From: Tabrizicola sp. | GTDB taxonomy: Bacteria > Pseudomonadota > Alphaproteobacteria > Rhodobacterales > Rhodobacteraceae | Direction: 5' to 3' | Length of the DNA stretch: 64,000 nucleotides | NCBI RefSeq assembly: GCF_016793705.1 | Contig: NZ_JAEULO010000023.1 | Coordinates: forward strand, 1-64,000 | Shown: piece after piece, positions 15,418 through 25,130 of the stretch | How the letters are laid out: each line of letters starts with the position of its first letter | Numbering within the stretch: position 1 is the stretch's first letter | The notes under the pieces: model-generated | Told to the model about the DNA's origin: nothing | The model's database searches: none | The model's input: only the letters and a program-made list of their open reading frames with translations | Made by a program: the position numbers and the translations under genes

Positions 15418-17601
15418 ATGCCGCACAACAACTCGAACGCCCTTACCGAACGCCCCGAGGTGCTGACCCGGCCCAAGCTGGAGGGAGGGCGGCGCTTTGT
15501 CCTTTCCACCCCCTTCCAGCCCGCTGGCGACCAGCCCACTGCCATAGTCGAGCTGTCCCAGGGCGTGAAGGCAGGCGACCGTGACCAGGTACTTCTGGGT
15601 GCGACCGGCACCGGCAAGACCTTCACCATGGCCAAGGTGATCGAGGAGACCCAGCGCCCGGCGATCATCCTCGCGCCCAACAAGACCCTTGCCGCGCAAT
15701 TGTACGGCGAATTCAAGGGCTTCTTTCCCGACAATGCGGTGGAATACTTCGTCAGCTACTACGACTACTACCAGCCCGAAGCCTATGTCGCCCGCACCGA
15801 CACCTATATCGAGAAGGAATCGCAGATCAACGAACAGATCGACCGGATGCGCCACTCGGCCACCCGGGCGCTTCTGGAACGCGACGACGTGATCATCGTT
15901 GCCTCGGTTTCCTGCATCTACGGCATCGGCTCGGTGGAAACCTATTCGGCGATGACGCAGGACCTGATCACCGGCCAGCTTTACGACCAGCGCAAGGTGA
16001 TGGCGGAACTGGTCGCCCAGCAATACCGCCGCCTCGACGGCGCCTTCCAGCGCGGTGCTTTCCGGGTGCGGGGTGACAGCCTGGAGGTCTGGCCTGCCCA
16101 CCTGGAAGACCGCGCCTGGCGGTTTTCTTTCTTCGGCGAGGAGCTGGAGGCGATCACCGAATTCGACCCCCTGACAGGGGCCAAGACCGACAGTTTCAAG
16201 CAGATCCGCATCTACGCCAACAGCCACTACGTCACGCCCCGGCCCACGCTGCAACAGGCGATCACCGGCATCAAGGACGAGCTGTTCCACCGGCTCAAGC
16301 AGCTGGAATCCGAAGGAAAACTGTTGGAGGCGCAGCGTCTGGAACAGCGCACCCGCTTCGATCTGGAGATGCTGGAGGCCACCGGCTCCTGCGCCGGGAT
16401 CGAGAACTATTCCCGCTACCTCACCGGCCGCGCACCCGGAGAGCCGCCGCCCACGCTCTTCGAATTCATCCCCGACCATGCCATCGTCTTCGCCGACGAA
16501 AGTCACGTCTCGGTCCCGCAGATCGGCGGCATGTATCGCGGCGACTTCCGCCGCAAGTTCACCCTGGCCGAGCATGGCTTCCGCCTGCCGTCTTGCATGG
16601 ACAACCGCCCGCTGAAGTTCGAGGAATGGGACGCGATGCGCCCGCAGTCGGTCTTCGTCTCCGCCACCCCCGCCGCCTGGGAACTGGAACAGACCGGCGG
16701 CGTCTTCACCGAACAGGTCATCCGCCCGACCGGGCTTCTGGATCCGCCGGTCGAGATCCGCCCGGTCGAGATGCAGGTCGACGATCTTCTCGACGAAATC
16801 CGGAAAGTGTCGGCCCGGGGCCTGCGTACCCTCGTCACCGTCCTGACCAAGCGCATGGCCGAGGACCTGACCGACTACCTGCACGAACAGGGCATCCGCG
16901 TCCGCTACATGCATTCCGACATCGACACGATCGAGCGGATCGAGATCCTGCGCGACCTCCGCCTCGGCGCCTTCGACGCGCTGGTCGGGATCAACCTTTT
17001 GCGCGAGGGGCTGGATATCCCGGAATGCGGGCTCGTGGCGATCCTCGACGCCGACAAGGAGGGCTTCCTGCGTTCGGAAACCTCGCTCATCCAGACCATC
17101 GGCCGCGCTGCACGGAACGCCGACGGAAGGGTGATCATGTATGCCGACCGGATCACCGGCAGCATGGAGCGCGCCCTGGCCGAAACCAACCGCCGCCGCG
17201 AAAAGCAGATGGCCTACAACCTCGCGAACGGCATCACGCCCGAGACCGTGAAGAAGAACGTCGAGGATGTGCTGGCCGGTCTCTGGCAGGGCGACACCGA
17301 CCAGAGCCGTGTGACGACCCGCATCGACAAGCCGATGGTCGGCCAGAACCTTGCCGCCCATCTGGATGCACTCCGCGCCCAGATGCGCAAGGCGGCCGAG
17401 AACCTGGAGTTCGAGGAAGCCGCCCGCCTGCGCGACGAGGTCAAGCGGCTGGAGGCGGTGGAGCTTGCGGTCGCCGACGACCCGTTCGCGCGGCAGGAGG
17501 CGGTGGAAGAGGCGGTGGTGGAGGCCACGAAGATGTCGGGCCGCTCCACCGGCGGCCGGGCCGGGCAGCGGGGAGGGAAAAGGAGCAGGGGGCGGAGGTA
17601 G
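15418..17601 (+). CDS. uvrB: UvrABC excinuclease subunit B
   Basis: Damage-verification helicase of nucleotide excision repair, which works with UvrA and UvrC. At 727 residues it is slightly longer than the E. coli protein. Seen in order: Walker [10 protein letters not shown] (about 61), the beta-hairpin region [20 protein letters not shown], helicase motif [39 protein letters not shown], and the C-terminal UVR motif (about 655-680, [20 protein letters not shown]). The last 45 residues are a low-complexity Gly/Arg tail. The N-terminal 20 residues before [13 protein letters not shown] are also extra. It is a single gene followed by a REP-like palindrome. Confidence 0.97.
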   Translation: MPHNNSNALTERPEVLTRPKLEGGRRFVLSTPFQPAGDQPTAIVELSQGVKAGDRDQVLLGATGTGKTFTMAKVIEETQRPAIILAPNKTLAAQLYGEFKGFFPDNAVEYFVSYYDYYQPEAYVARTDTYIEKESQINEQIDRMRHSATRALLERDDVIIVASVSCIYGIGSVETYSAMTQDLITGQLYDQRKVMAELVAQQYRRLDGAFQRGAFRVRGDSLEVWPAHLEDRAWRFSFFGEELEAITEFDPLTGAKTDSFKQIRIYANSHYVTPRPTLQQAITGIKDELFHRLKQLESEGKLLEAQRLEQRTRFDLEMLEATGSCAGIENYSRYLTGRAPGEPPPTLFEFIPDHAIVFADESHVSVPQIGGMYRGDFRRKFTLAEHGFRLPSCMDNRPLKFEEWDAMRPQSVFVSATPAAWELEQTGGVFTEQVIRPTGLLDPPVEIRPVEMQVDDLLDEIRKVSARGLRTLVTVLTKRMAEDLTDYLHEQGIRVRYMHSDIDTIERIEILRDLRLGAFDALVGINLLREGLDIPECGLVAILDADKEGFLRSETSLIQTIGRAARNADGRVIMYADRITGSMERALAETNRRREKQMAYNLANGITPETVKKNVEDVLAGLWQGDTDQSRVTTRIDKPMVGQNLAAHLDALRAQMRKAAENLEFEEAARLRDEVKRLEAVELAVADDPFARQEAVEEAVVEATKMSGRSTGGRAGQRGGKRSRGRR

Positions 17602-17613
17602 CGCGCAACACCC

Positions 17614-17635
17614 GTAGGTCGGGCTTCAGCCCGAC
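17614..17635. repeat. REP-like palindrome, copy 3
   Basis: GTAGGTCGGGCTTCAGCCCG followed by AC, a perfect GTCGGGCT/AGCCCGAC stem. It lies between uvrB and the DUF72 gene and differs from copy 2 by paired changes (GGGG/CCCC versus GGGC/GCCC). Confidence 0.65.
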
Positions 17636-17676
17636 TCCCCCGACCACCAGCGCCGACCCATAGAAGGAGAAAGAAC

Positions 17677-18414
17677 ATGACCGGAAAAATCCGCATCGGC
17701 GTCGGCGGCTGGACCTTTGAGCCCTGGCGAGACAATTTCTACCCCGCCGAGCTGCGTCAGGCCGACGAACTGGCCTTCGCCGCCAGGGCGCTGACCGCGA
17801 TCGAGGTCAACGGCACCTATTACGGCACCCAGAAGCCGGAAACCTTCCGGCGCTGGGCGAGCGAGACGCCCGAGGGTTTCGTCTTCACCCTGAAGGCCCC
17901 GCGCTTCGCCACCTCCCGCCGCGTGCTCGCCGAAGGGGGCGAGTCGATTGCCCGCTTCCTCGCCTCCGGCCTGACCGAACTGGGGCCGAAGCTCGGACCG
18001 ATCAACTGGCAACTGCCGCCGACGAAGAAATTCGACCCGGACGACATGGCAGCCTTCCTCGACCTCTTGCCCGACAGGCTGGAGGGCCTGCCGCTGCATC
18101 ACGCCATCGAGGCCCGGCACGAGAGCTTTGCCTGCGACGCATTCACCGATCTGCTGCGTGGCCGCAACATCGCCGCCGTACAGGCCGCCGACAGCGAATA
18201 CCCCCAGATCGACACCCCCACGGCGCCTTTCGCCTATCTGCGCATCATGGGCACACGGGAGGGCGAGCCACACGGCTATTCCGAAGCGGACCTCGACCGC
18301 TGGGCTGACCGCCTGCGCGACATGGCCAAGGCGCGGGACGTGTTCCTCTTCGTGATCTCCGGCCACAAGGCCGCCAACCCGGCCGCAGCGCGGGCCCTGA
18401 TCCAGCGGCTGTAG
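17677..18414 (+). CDS. DUF72 (YecE-like) family protein
   Basis: The 245-residue protein starts MTGKIRIGVGGWTFEPWRDN and has FYPAELRQ, AIEVNGTYYGTQKPETFRRW and GFVFTLKAPRFATSRRV, all typical of the DUF72/YecE family with a TIM-barrel-like fold. GPINWQLPP and VFLFVISGHKAANPAAA close the family pattern. No biochemical role is firmly known. An AGAAGGAGAAAGAAC ribosome binding site precedes the start. Confidence 0.9.
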   Translation: MTGKIRIGVGGWTFEPWRDNFYPAELRQADELAFAARALTAIEVNGTYYGTQKPETFRRWASETPEGFVFTLKAPRFATSRRVLAEGGESIARFLASGLTELGPKLGPINWQLPPTKKFDPDDMAAFLDLLPDRLEGLPLHHAIEARHESFACDAFTDLLRGRNIAAVQAADSEYPQIDTPTAPFAYLRIMGTREGEPHGYSEADLDRWADRLRDMAKARDVFLFVISGHKAANPAAARALIQRL

Positions 18415-18456
18415 GATGGGCAAGTCTTGCCCGCGGGTGTACAATGTGCGCACATT
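18411..18456. repeat. Tandem palindromes after the DUF72 gene
   Basis: GGGCAAGTCTTGCCC (18418-18432) and the perfect palindrome AATGTGCGCACATT (18443-18456) lie in a row immediately after the stop. The first begins with GTAGGATGGGCAAG, which recurs in part at 51643 after the caiD gene. They could end transcription between the convergent genes. Confidence 0.5.
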
Positions 18457-18477
18457 GCCCGTCCCACGCCCCTCACC

Positions 18478-18765
18478 TCACTCGATCAGGACGATATCCG
18501 GGTCCCCGGCCCGGAACGTCGCGATCTCGTGGCAAGTGACGACTTCGCTGTGGCGCTCCTCCCAATAGCGCGGATCGGCCAGCACGGTTTCGGGCAGGCG
18601 CTCTTTCAGGAAAAGGCGGCGTTTCTGCCGCCTTACCGTGACTTCGAAGCGGTTCGACCTGAGCCGCGCCCCGGGCTTCAGGAAATCCTCTCGCAGAACT
18701 TCCGCCCGGTCCTGCAAACGCCTGATCTCGGCCTTCAGCCATGCGAATTCATCCACCGGGTCCAT
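18478..18765 (-). CDS. Small basic coiled-coil protein, unknown function
   Basis: A 95-residue product that starts MDPVDEFAWLKAEIRRLQDR after GGAGGTGCAGG, a strong ribosome binding site that decides the start against an ATG 13 codons upstream. Residues 5-35 form a predicted charged helix or coiled coil. The middle is very basic (VTVRRQKRRLFLKERLP). The end (VVTCHEIATFRAGDPDIVLI) is beta-like. I do not recognise a family. Confidence 0.65.
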   Translation of the reverse strand: MDPVDEFAWLKAEIRRLQDRAEVLREDFLKPGARLRSNRFEVTVRRQKRRLFLKERLPETVLADPRYWEERHSEVVTCHEIATFRAGDPDIVLIE

Positions 18766-18996
18766 CCTGCACCTCCGCTTTTGCCGGAGAACACTCTCGA
18801 CCACGGGCGTTGCGCGAAGGTTAACGCGATTGACCCCCTGGAACGCTGACCCTCCCGTCGGATCGAAAGGCCCGCGATGTCCTCAGCAGGACGTGAACGG
18901 GTGCCGCAGGTAGTGCCTTTCAAGTCCTAATTTTGCCAACTATCATTGGTATGCACCATTTCGGTGTTGTTGCGTTGGATATTGCATTCACAGGCT

Positions 18997-21438
18997 ATGT
19001 CGATGGATTTTGAAAAACTACAGGCGACCGCGGTTGTCCGCAGGAATTCGATTGCCTTCGTCGAGACGCTGTTCGCGCTCTATGCTGATCGCCGTCCTCT
19101 CGTCCTGGTCGGCAGCGAGATGCAGGCTGCGCAGCTTCCTGGCCTGGAGATCACCCACACCATCAATCCCGAAGAGCGGACCGGCTGGTTCACGGCCCGG
19201 CATCCGGTGATCCTTGACGATCTGCCCGCGCAGGTCAGCTACACCTCTGGGACCGAGGGGCTGCCGAAGGGCATCCTGCTGACGTATCGCAACCTCGGAT
19301 ACACCACTGAACGCATCGTCGAGCAAATGCAGCTGACCGACGAGGTGCGGGAGTATGTCGGCGTTCCCGCGACCTTCAGCTTCGGAATGGCGCGCTTCCG
19401 TGCGGTCAGCGCCGTAGGCGGCAAGTCCTATATGCCGCCCCGTGGCTTCGACCCGCTTGAACTGGCGCGCATGCTGTCCGCGGGCGAGGTCAATTCCCTT
19501 TCGGCTGTGCCGACGCTGCTGCGCATCCTGCTGGCCGACCCGAAGGTCATCGGCGAAGCAGGGGCGAAGCTGCGCTGGATGGAAATCGGGTCGCAGCACA
19601 TGACCGCCGACGAGAAGCGCCGCATCAGCGTGATGTTCCCCAATGCGCTGATCGTTCAGCATTATGGTCTGACCGAGGCATCGCGCAGCACTTTCCTGCA
19701 CATCTCGGGCGCCTCCGGCGAAATGCTCGAGTCGGTCGGTCGTCCGGTGGGCGAGGGCGAGGTGCAGCTGTCCGCCGACGGGCGGATTCGGATACGCGGG
19801 CCGCAGGTGGCGCGCTCACGGATCGACGCCGAGGGGCTGCACGATCTGACCGATGCGGATGGCTGGTTGCAGACCAACGATCTTGGCCACCTGCGCGACG
19901 GTTACCTTTATTTCGATGGCCGGGCCGATGACCTGATCAACTGCGGAGGACAGAAGGTCGTTCCGGACCAGCTGGAAGAGCGGATCCGGTCGCGCCTTGC
20001 GGCAAGCGCGCAGATCGCGGTGGCGAAGGTCCCCGACATGCAGCGCGGCGACGGGGTGCTGGTCGCCATAGCGGGCGAGGGCGCCCCGGTCGGGAAAGTG
20101 AAGGAGGCCGCCACGGCAGCCTTGCAGGAACTGGGGATTTCGGCGGGCAGCGCGCTGCATGTCATGGCGCTGGACGCCCTGCCGGTAACGGGGACCGGCA
20201 AGGTCCAGCGCCGGGTCCTGGCCGATCAGTTCGCCCTGCGGCAGACGACTGCGCCCGCGCCGACACCCGCCGAGCCGGTCGAGATCGGCGATGTGCCGAC
20301 GCTCTTCCGGCACGAGTTCCCGGGGCAGGAGGTCCTGCTCGGCGACACATTCGAGACGCTCGGCGGCGACTCGCTGCATTACATCCAGTTTTCGCTGGCC
20401 TTTGAAAGCAGGTTCGGCCAGCTGCCGGATGGCTGGGAACGGATGAGTGTGTCCGACCTGCAAGAGCTTTCCGAAACGAATGACGTCTCGACCTGGCGTC
20501 GGTTGGAGACAGTTACGCTTACGCGGGCCTTCTTCATGATCTGCATCGTTGCCTTGCACACCGATGCCTTCGTCTACAGCTCCAACTGGGGGGCGGCCTA
20601 TTTCCTGGTGTTGCTGGCGGGCTATTCCGTCGCCCGCTTCCAGTTGCCAGAGATCATCCGGTCCGGCAGCGTGCGGACGCTTCTGGGCACGATCCGCTAC
20701 GTCGCCGTGCCGACGATCCTGATGGATGTCTTTCTCGAACTGTTCGTCACGCGCAGGCTCGAACTGCCGTCGCTGTTTCTGGTGTCGAACTATGTCGACC
20801 CGGATGACATCAAGGGCTATACCTTCTACTTCATCGAGTTCTATTTGCAGCTGCTGATCCTTGCTGCATTGCTGTTCTCGGTTCGAAGCGTGCGCGAGGC
20901 CTTCCGCGAGAGGCCTCTTCTCAGCGCGTTCATCCTGTTCCTGGTCGTGGTGGCGATGGATCGGACCATCGAACACTTCTGGAACGGCGACTACAACTAC
21001 CACCGGACTCCCTGGCATTATGGCTGGTGCTTCACGCTGGGCATCGTGATCGCCGTAGCCAAGGATGCGCGCGCGCGCCTGTTCGCGCTGGCGCTGGCGC
21101 TGGTGACCATCTTCTCGGTCTGGCAGCTGACATCCGCGGCATATTACGTGGCCGGGGGCTGCGTCCTGATCATCTTCGTGCGGTCGGTTCCGGTCCCCGC
21201 CCCTGTCAAGGCCGTTGTGTCCGAGATCGCGGGCGCTTCGATGTTGATCTACCTGACCCATTATCAGGTGATCAGAGTGGTCGAAAAAATCTTCGGAGAG
21301 CCCCATCCTTGGCTGTCGTTGATTCTCTCGGTCCCCGTTGGTGTGGCGGCCGCGCATGCCTACGCCTGGGTCGACCGGAAGGTCATGCAATCACGGCTGT
21401 TGGCACGCACATTGCGGCGCGAAGCCTCGACCGGCTGA
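18997..21438 (+). CDS. Adenylation domain-carrier protein-membrane acyltransferase fusion
   Basis: One 813-residue chain joins three activities. Residues 1-410 are an ANL adenylation domain with a short N-terminal part: P-loop SYTSGTEGLPKG (81-92), HYGLTEAS (222-229), QTNDLGHL, GRADDLINCGGQKV (308-321), and catalytic Lys in GTGKVQRR (402). Residues 435-500 are a carrier domain with LGGDSLHYIQ; Ser459 would take phosphopantetheine. From about 503 to 800 there are roughly ten membrane helices. The first, after RAFFMICIVALHTDAFVY, has the Arg..His pattern of acyltransferase-3 (OafA-like) proteins, and YLTHYQV stands near the end. This suggests activation of an acid, loading on the carrier, and transfer to an envelope acceptor, as the separate Dlt proteins do. 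ATG 18997 follows ACAGGCT; an upstream TTG is less likely. Confidence 0.82.
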   Translation: MSMDFEKLQATAVVRRNSIAFVETLFALYADRRPLVLVGSEMQAAQLPGLEITHTINPEERTGWFTARHPVILDDLPAQVSYTSGTEGLPKGILLTYRNLGYTTERIVEQMQLTDEVREYVGVPATFSFGMARFRAVSAVGGKSYMPPRGFDPLELARMLSAGEVNSLSAVPTLLRILLADPKVIGEAGAKLRWMEIGSQHMTADEKRRISVMFPNALIVQHYGLTEASRSTFLHISGASGEMLESVGRPVGEGEVQLSADGRIRIRGPQVARSRIDAEGLHDLTDADGWLQTNDLGHLRDGYLYFDGRADDLINCGGQKVVPDQLEERIRSRLAASAQIAVAKVPDMQRGDGVLVAIAGEGAPVGKVKEAATAALQELGISAGSALHVMALDALPVTGTGKVQRRVLADQFALRQTTAPAPTPAEPVEIGDVPTLFRHEFPGQEVLLGDTFETLGGDSLHYIQFSLAFESRFGQLPDGWERMSVSDLQELSETNDVSTWRRLETVTLTRAFFMICIVALHTDAFVYSSNWGAAYFLVLLAGYSVARFQLPEIIRSGSVRTLLGTIRYVAVPTILMDVFLELFVTRRLELPSLFLVSNYVDPDDIKGYTFYFIEFYLQLLILAALLFSVRSVREAFRERPLLSAFILFLVVVAMDRTIEHFWNGDYNYHRTPWHYGWCFTLGIVIAVAKDARARLFALALALVTIFSVWQLTSAAYYVAGGCVLIIFVRSVPVPAPVKAVVSEIAGASMLIYLTHYQVIRVVEKIFGEPHPWLSLILSVPVGVAAAHAYAWVDRKVMQSRLLARTLRREASTG

Positions 21439-21456
21439 TCCGGGCATCGCCGACCG

Positions 21457-22176
21457 TCAGGCCGAGATGAATTCGCGCACGAAGGCCGAGGCGGGCCTCG
21501 CGCGGATGTCCTGCGGCTTGCCGATCTGTTCGATCCTGCCCATCGACATGACGACGACGAGGTCGGCCAGCTCCATTGCCTCGTCCTGGTCGTGGGTGAC
21601 GAAGACGGTGGTCAGGCCCGTGGTGTCGTGGATGTCGCGCAGGCCCTGACGCAGTTCCTTGCGGACCTTGGCATCGAGTGCGCCGAAGGGTTCGTCGAGA
21701 AGCAGCATCCGCGGTTCGATGGCCAGAGCACGAGCAAGGGCGACGCGCTGGCGCTGGCCGCCGGAAAGCTGGCTGGGATAGCGCGCGCCGATGTCCGGGA
21801 GCTGGATCAGGTCGAGAAGCCTGGTCACGCGGCGGGCGACCTCGGCCTTGGCGGGGCGCGAGGCGCGGGGGCGGGCCTTCAGCCCGTAGGCGATGTTGTC
21901 GAAGACCGTCATGTGGCGGAAAAGCGCGTAGCTTTGGAAAACGAAGCCCGCGCGGCGCTGCTGGACCGTCAGGCCCGTCGCGTCCTGCCCGTCGAAGAGG
22001 ACGCGGCCGGAGGTGGGGTATTCGAGCCCGCCGAGGATGCGCAGGAGCGTGGTCTTGCCCGAGCCGGAGGGGCCGAGCAGCGCGACCAGCGCGCCGGAGG
22101 GGACGGCGAGCGAGACGGGGTGCAGCGCGGCAGTGGTGCCGAAGCTTTTGGAGATTTCGTCGATTTCGATGTGCAT
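21457..22176 (-). CDS. cysA: Sulfate ABC transporter ATP-binding protein, short form
   Basis: ATPase of the sulfate/thiosulfate importer. It has Walker [10 protein letters not shown] (36-44), the Q-loop [20 protein letters not shown], signature [14 protein letters not shown], Walker [14 protein letters not shown] and H-loop [11 protein letters not shown]. At 239 residues it stops after the core ATPase ([13 protein letters not shown]) and lacks the C-terminal TOBE/regulatory part of about 100 residues seen in typical CysA (about 350). It is the last gene of the operon, 9 bases after cysW. The usual stop region is clean, so this is a short natural form or a truncation, not a frameshift visible here. 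Confidence 0.9.
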   Translation of the reverse strand: MHIEIDEISKSFGTTAALHPVSLAVPSGALVALLGPSGSGKTTLLRILGGLEYPTSGRVLFDGQDATGLTVQQRRAGFVFQSYALFRHMTVFDNIAYGLKARPRASRPAKAEVARRVTRLLDLIQLPDIGARYPSQLSGGQRQRVALARALAIEPRMLLLDEPFGALDAKVRKELRQGLRDIHDTTGLTTVFVTHDQDEAMELADLVVVMSMGRIEQIGKPQDIRARPASAFVREFISA

Positions 22177-22185
22177 CTGGTCCCC

Positions 22186-23046
22186 CTAATGGCGGCGGGT
22201 GGCGGCAAGCGCGTCGGCGTGCCGGATTTCGAGGAAGGTCTTCAGCCCGAGCGTCAGGAAGCCGAGGAAGGCGAGGACGGCGGCGAGGGTGAAGGCCGCG
22301 ACGGAGAGATATTCGTTGTAGAGCATCTCGATGGTGATCGGCATGGTGGCGGTCTGGCCGCGGATCTTGCCCGAGACGACGGCAACGGCGCCGAATTCGC
22401 CCATCGCGCGGGCGTTGCAGAGGAGGACGCCGTAGAGAAGCGCCCAGCGGATGTTGGGCAGGGTCACGGTCAGGAAGGTGCGCCAGCCGGAGGCGCCGAG
22501 AGTGAGGGCGGCTTCTTCCTCGGCCCGGCCCTGTTCGACCATGACCGGGATCAGCTCGCGCGCGACGAAGGGGAAGGTCACGATCATCGAGGCGAGCACG
22601 ATGCCGGGCAGGGCGAAAACGATGGGGTAGCCGGCGTCGACCATCATCCCGCCGACCCAGGTGTTCGCGCCGAAGGTCAGCACGACGCAGAGGCCGACGA
22701 CGACGGGAGAGACGCTGAACGGCAGGTCGATCAGGGTGATGAGCAGCGCCTTGCCGCGGAAATCGTACTTGGTGATGAACCAGGCGGCGGCGATGCCGAA
22801 GACCGCGTTCAAGGGTACGGCGATGGCGGCGACAGTCAGGGTCAGGCGGATGGCGGCAAGGCCTTCCGGATTGGCGAGAGAGGTGACGGCTTCCCACCAG
22901 CCCTTGCGCAGGGCCTCGACGAAGACGGCGACGAGCGGGGCGAGAAGAAGGAGGGCAAGAATGCCCAGAACGCTGCCGATCAGCAGGCGGCGGACGAGGG
23001 GCGTTTCCTCGGTGGCGGGGCGCCAGGTGGCGGGTGCGTCAGACAT
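22186..23046 (-). CDS. cysW: Sulfate ABC transporter permease CysW
   Basis: The 286-residue inner-membrane permease has about six helices (LLIGSVLGILALLLLAPLVA is the first). The EAA-type loop that meets the ATPase reads AEEEAALTLGASGWRTFLTV..LPNIRWALLYG. AMGEFGAVAVVSGKIRGQT is a CysW hallmark. It overlaps cysT by 8 bases and is followed by cysA. Together with CysT it forms the membrane channel. Confidence 0.93.
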   Translation of the reverse strand: MSDAPATWRPATEETPLVRRLLIGSVLGILALLLLAPLVAVFVEALRKGWWEAVTSLANPEGLAAIRLTLTVAAIAVPLNAVFGIAAAWFITKYDFRGKALLITLIDLPFSVSPVVVGLCVVLTFGANTWVGGMMVDAGYPIVFALPGIVLASMIVTFPFVARELIPVMVEQGRAEEEAALTLGASGWRTFLTVTLPNIRWALLYGVLLCNARAMGEFGAVAVVSGKIRGQTATMPITIEMLYNEYLSVAAFTLAAVLAFLGFLTLGLKTFLEIRHADALAATRRH

Positions 23047-23875
23047 ATCCGATCCTCCGGCGGCTCCAGACCTGGATGGCGTTGATGATGAGGAGGAGCG
23101 CGAAGGAGATCGCCAGCATGGCGATGCCGATGGCGGTGGCCCCTTCGTAGTTGAACTCCTCCAGCTTGATGACGATGAGCAGGGGGGCGATTTCGGTTTT
23201 CATCGGCAGGTTGCCGGCGATGAAGATGACCGAGCCATACTCGCCCACGGCCCGGGCCAGTGACAGGGCAAAGCCGGTCAGCGCGGCGGGGGCGAGCATC
23301 GGCAGGACCACATGCCGGATCGTGTGGAAGCGCGAGGCGCCGAGAGTGGCGGAGGCTTCCTCGACCTCGCGCTCGACCTCGTCGATCACCGGCTGGACGG
23401 TGCGGGTGACGAAGGGCAGGCCGACGAAGACCAGCGCGATGAAGATGCCGCTGGGGATGTAGGCGATCCGGAAGCCGAGGTCCTTGGCCAGCGCGCCGAA
23501 GGCCCCGTTCGGGGCATAAAGCGCGGTCAGCGCAATGCCGGCGACGGCGGTGGGCAGCGCGAAGGGCAGGTCGACCGCGGCGTCGATCAACCGGCGACCG
23601 GGGAAACGGTAGCGCGCCAGGACCCAGGCCAGCGCCACGCCGAAGACCAGGTTGAAGAGCGCGGCCAGAAAGGACAGCCGGAACGACAGCCAGAGCGAGG
23701 CCCAGATGCGGGCGCTGTTCACCTCCGTCCACAGCCGTTCGGGACCGGCAATCGCGCCCTTCGCCAGCAGGGCGCCGATGGGCAGAAGGACCACGAGCGA
23801 GAGAAGGGTGATCGTGATCCCGGCGCTTATCCCCAGGCCGGGGATCGGAGATCGGTGGATGAGGGGTCTGCTCAT
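23039..23875 (-). CDS. cysT: Sulfate ABC transporter permease CysT (CysU)
   Basis: About 278 residues with six helices (ITITLLSLVVLLPIGALLAK first). The EAA loop is EEASATLGASRFHTIRHVVL..P, and RAVGEYGSVIFIAGNLPMKT is the CysT hallmark. I prefer the ATG at 23875 (MSRPLIHRSPIPG), which has GGGA before it; an in-frame ATG at 23887 lacks a ribosome binding site. Its 3' end overlaps cysW by 8 bases. The substrate-binding gene lies just upstream. Confidence 0.93.
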   Translation of the reverse strand: MSRPLIHRSPIPGLGISAGITITLLSLVVLLPIGALLAKGAIAGPERLWTEVNSARIWASLWLSFRLSFLAALFNLVFGVALAWVLARYRFPGRRLIDAAVDLPFALPTAVAGIALTALYAPNGAFGALAKDLGFRIAYIPSGIFIALVFVGLPFVTRTVQPVIDEVEREVEEASATLGASRFHTIRHVVLPMLAPAALTGFALSLARAVGEYGSVIFIAGNLPMKTEIAPLLIVIKLEEFNYEGATAIGIAMLAISFALLLIINAIQVWSRRRIGYV

Positions 23876-23937
23876 GAAGTTTCCCATGCAAGGCGGGTCG
23901 GCACCGGGATGCCGACCCGTTGGTTCAGGGCGAACGG

Positions 23938-25053
23938 TTACTGCCCGACGTAGATCTGGTCGAAGATGCCGCCGTCGGCGAAGTGCTTGGCCTGCACATC
24001 CTTCCAGCCGCCGAAGGAGGCGATGTCGCGCAGTTCAAGCTGCGGGAAACGGGCGACGTCTTCCGGGGCGGCTTTCGAGGTATCCCAGCCGCGGTAGTAA
24101 TCCTTGAAGATGATCGCCTGGGCCTCCGGCGTGTAGAGGAAGTTCAGATAACCCTCGGCCAGCTTCCGCTGCTCATCATTCTTGATGTTCGCCTCGACCA
24201 GCGCCACCGGGGGTTCTGCCAGGACGGAGACCGAGGGGACGACGATGTCGAACTGGTCCTCGCCAAGCTCGTTCAGGGCGAGATAGGCCTCGTTCTCCCA
24301 GGCGAGGAGCACGTCACCGATGCCGCGCTGGGCGAAGGTGGTCGTCGAGTCACGCGCGCCCTTGTCCAGCACTGGCACATGCTCGAACAACGCTTTCACG
24401 AAGGCCTCGGGATCCTGGCCGTTCTTTTCCGCCCAGGCCCAGGCGGCGAGGTAGTTCCAGCGCGCGCCTCCGCTGGTCTTCGGGTTCGGCGTGATGACTT
24501 CCACGCCCTCGGCGGCCAGGTCGCCCCAGTCCTTGATGCCCTTGGGGTTCCCTTCGCGCACCAGGAAGACGATGGTCGAGGTATAGGGCGACGAGTTGTG
24601 CGGCAGCTTCGACTGCCAGTCCTCCGGAAGCTTGCCCTCTGCCGCGATCTTGTCGATGTCGGCGGCCAGCGCCAGGGTCACGACCTGCGCCTCCAGCCCC
24701 TCGATCACCGCGCGGGCCTGCGACCCCGAGCCGCCGTGGGATTGCTCGATGGTTGGCGCCTCGTTGCCTTGCGCGGTCCAGTAGGCAACGAACGCCTCGT
24801 TCAGGTCGCGATACAACTCGCGCGTCGGGTCGTAGCTGACGTTCAACAGGCTTTCGGCGGCGACCGGGGTCGGCGCGATGCCCAGGACGAGGGTGGCGAT
24901 GGTCGCTGCGGCGACAAAGCCTTTCAGGCGGCTGATGGGCCAGCCGGTCAGGCGGCGCAGCCCGTCGGCGATGGTGACGCGCCCGTCCGGGTGGCGTTCG
25001 GCGACGGGGCCTTGCGCGGTCACGGTGCCGACGAGGGCGATGGTGGCAAGCAT
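23938..25053 (-). CDS. sbp: Sulfate-binding periplasmic protein with N-terminal extension
   Basis: The solute receptor of the CysTWA importer. The mature part (from about residue 68) begins [20 protein letters not shown] and contains [17 protein letters not shown] (the sulfate-binding Ser/Gly loop), [19 protein letters not shown] and [17 protein letters not shown] [11 protein letters not shown], all classic Sbp/CysP features. The ATG at 25053 follows AAGGAGAAGACC. The signal peptide ([20 protein letters not shown]) starts only at about residue 44, so some 43 residues (ending [10 protein letters not shown]) precede it, which is unusual. No ATG, GTG or TTG lies close before the signal segment. 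Confidence 0.9.
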   Translation of the reverse strand: MLATIALVGTVTAQGPVAERHPDGRVTIADGLRRLTGWPISRLKGFVAAATIATLVLGIAPTPVAAESLLNVSYDPTRELYRDLNEAFVAYWTAQGNEAPTIEQSHGGSGSQARAVIEGLEAQVVTLALAADIDKIAAEGKLPEDWQSKLPHNSSPYTSTIVFLVREGNPKGIKDWGDLAAEGVEVITPNPKTSGGARWNYLAAWAWAEKNGQDPEAFVKALFEHVPVLDKGARDSTTTFAQRGIGDVLLAWENEAYLALNELGEDQFDIVVPSVSVLAEPPVALVEANIKNDEQRKLAEGYLNFLYTPEAQAIIFKDYYRGWDTSKAAPEDVARFPQLELRDIASFGGWKDVQAKHFADGGIFDQIYVGQ

Positions 25054-25130
25054 GGTCTTCTCCTTGGATGACGGGATCGGGCCGCAGGGCCTCAGTCCCG
25101 GAACGGTTTGCGGAAGGTGCAGATGGGTCA

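Noticed and set aside
15379..17361. A 660-codon open frame antisense to uvrB
   Set aside because: It mirrors the codon structure of uvrB in a GC-rich genome. The translated text shows no family motifs, and uvrB is unmistakable.
18946..18996. Extending the fusion protein upstream to a TTG at 18946
   Set aside because: There is no ribosome binding site before it, and the region is AT-rich promoter-like DNA. ATG 18997 follows ACAGGCT.
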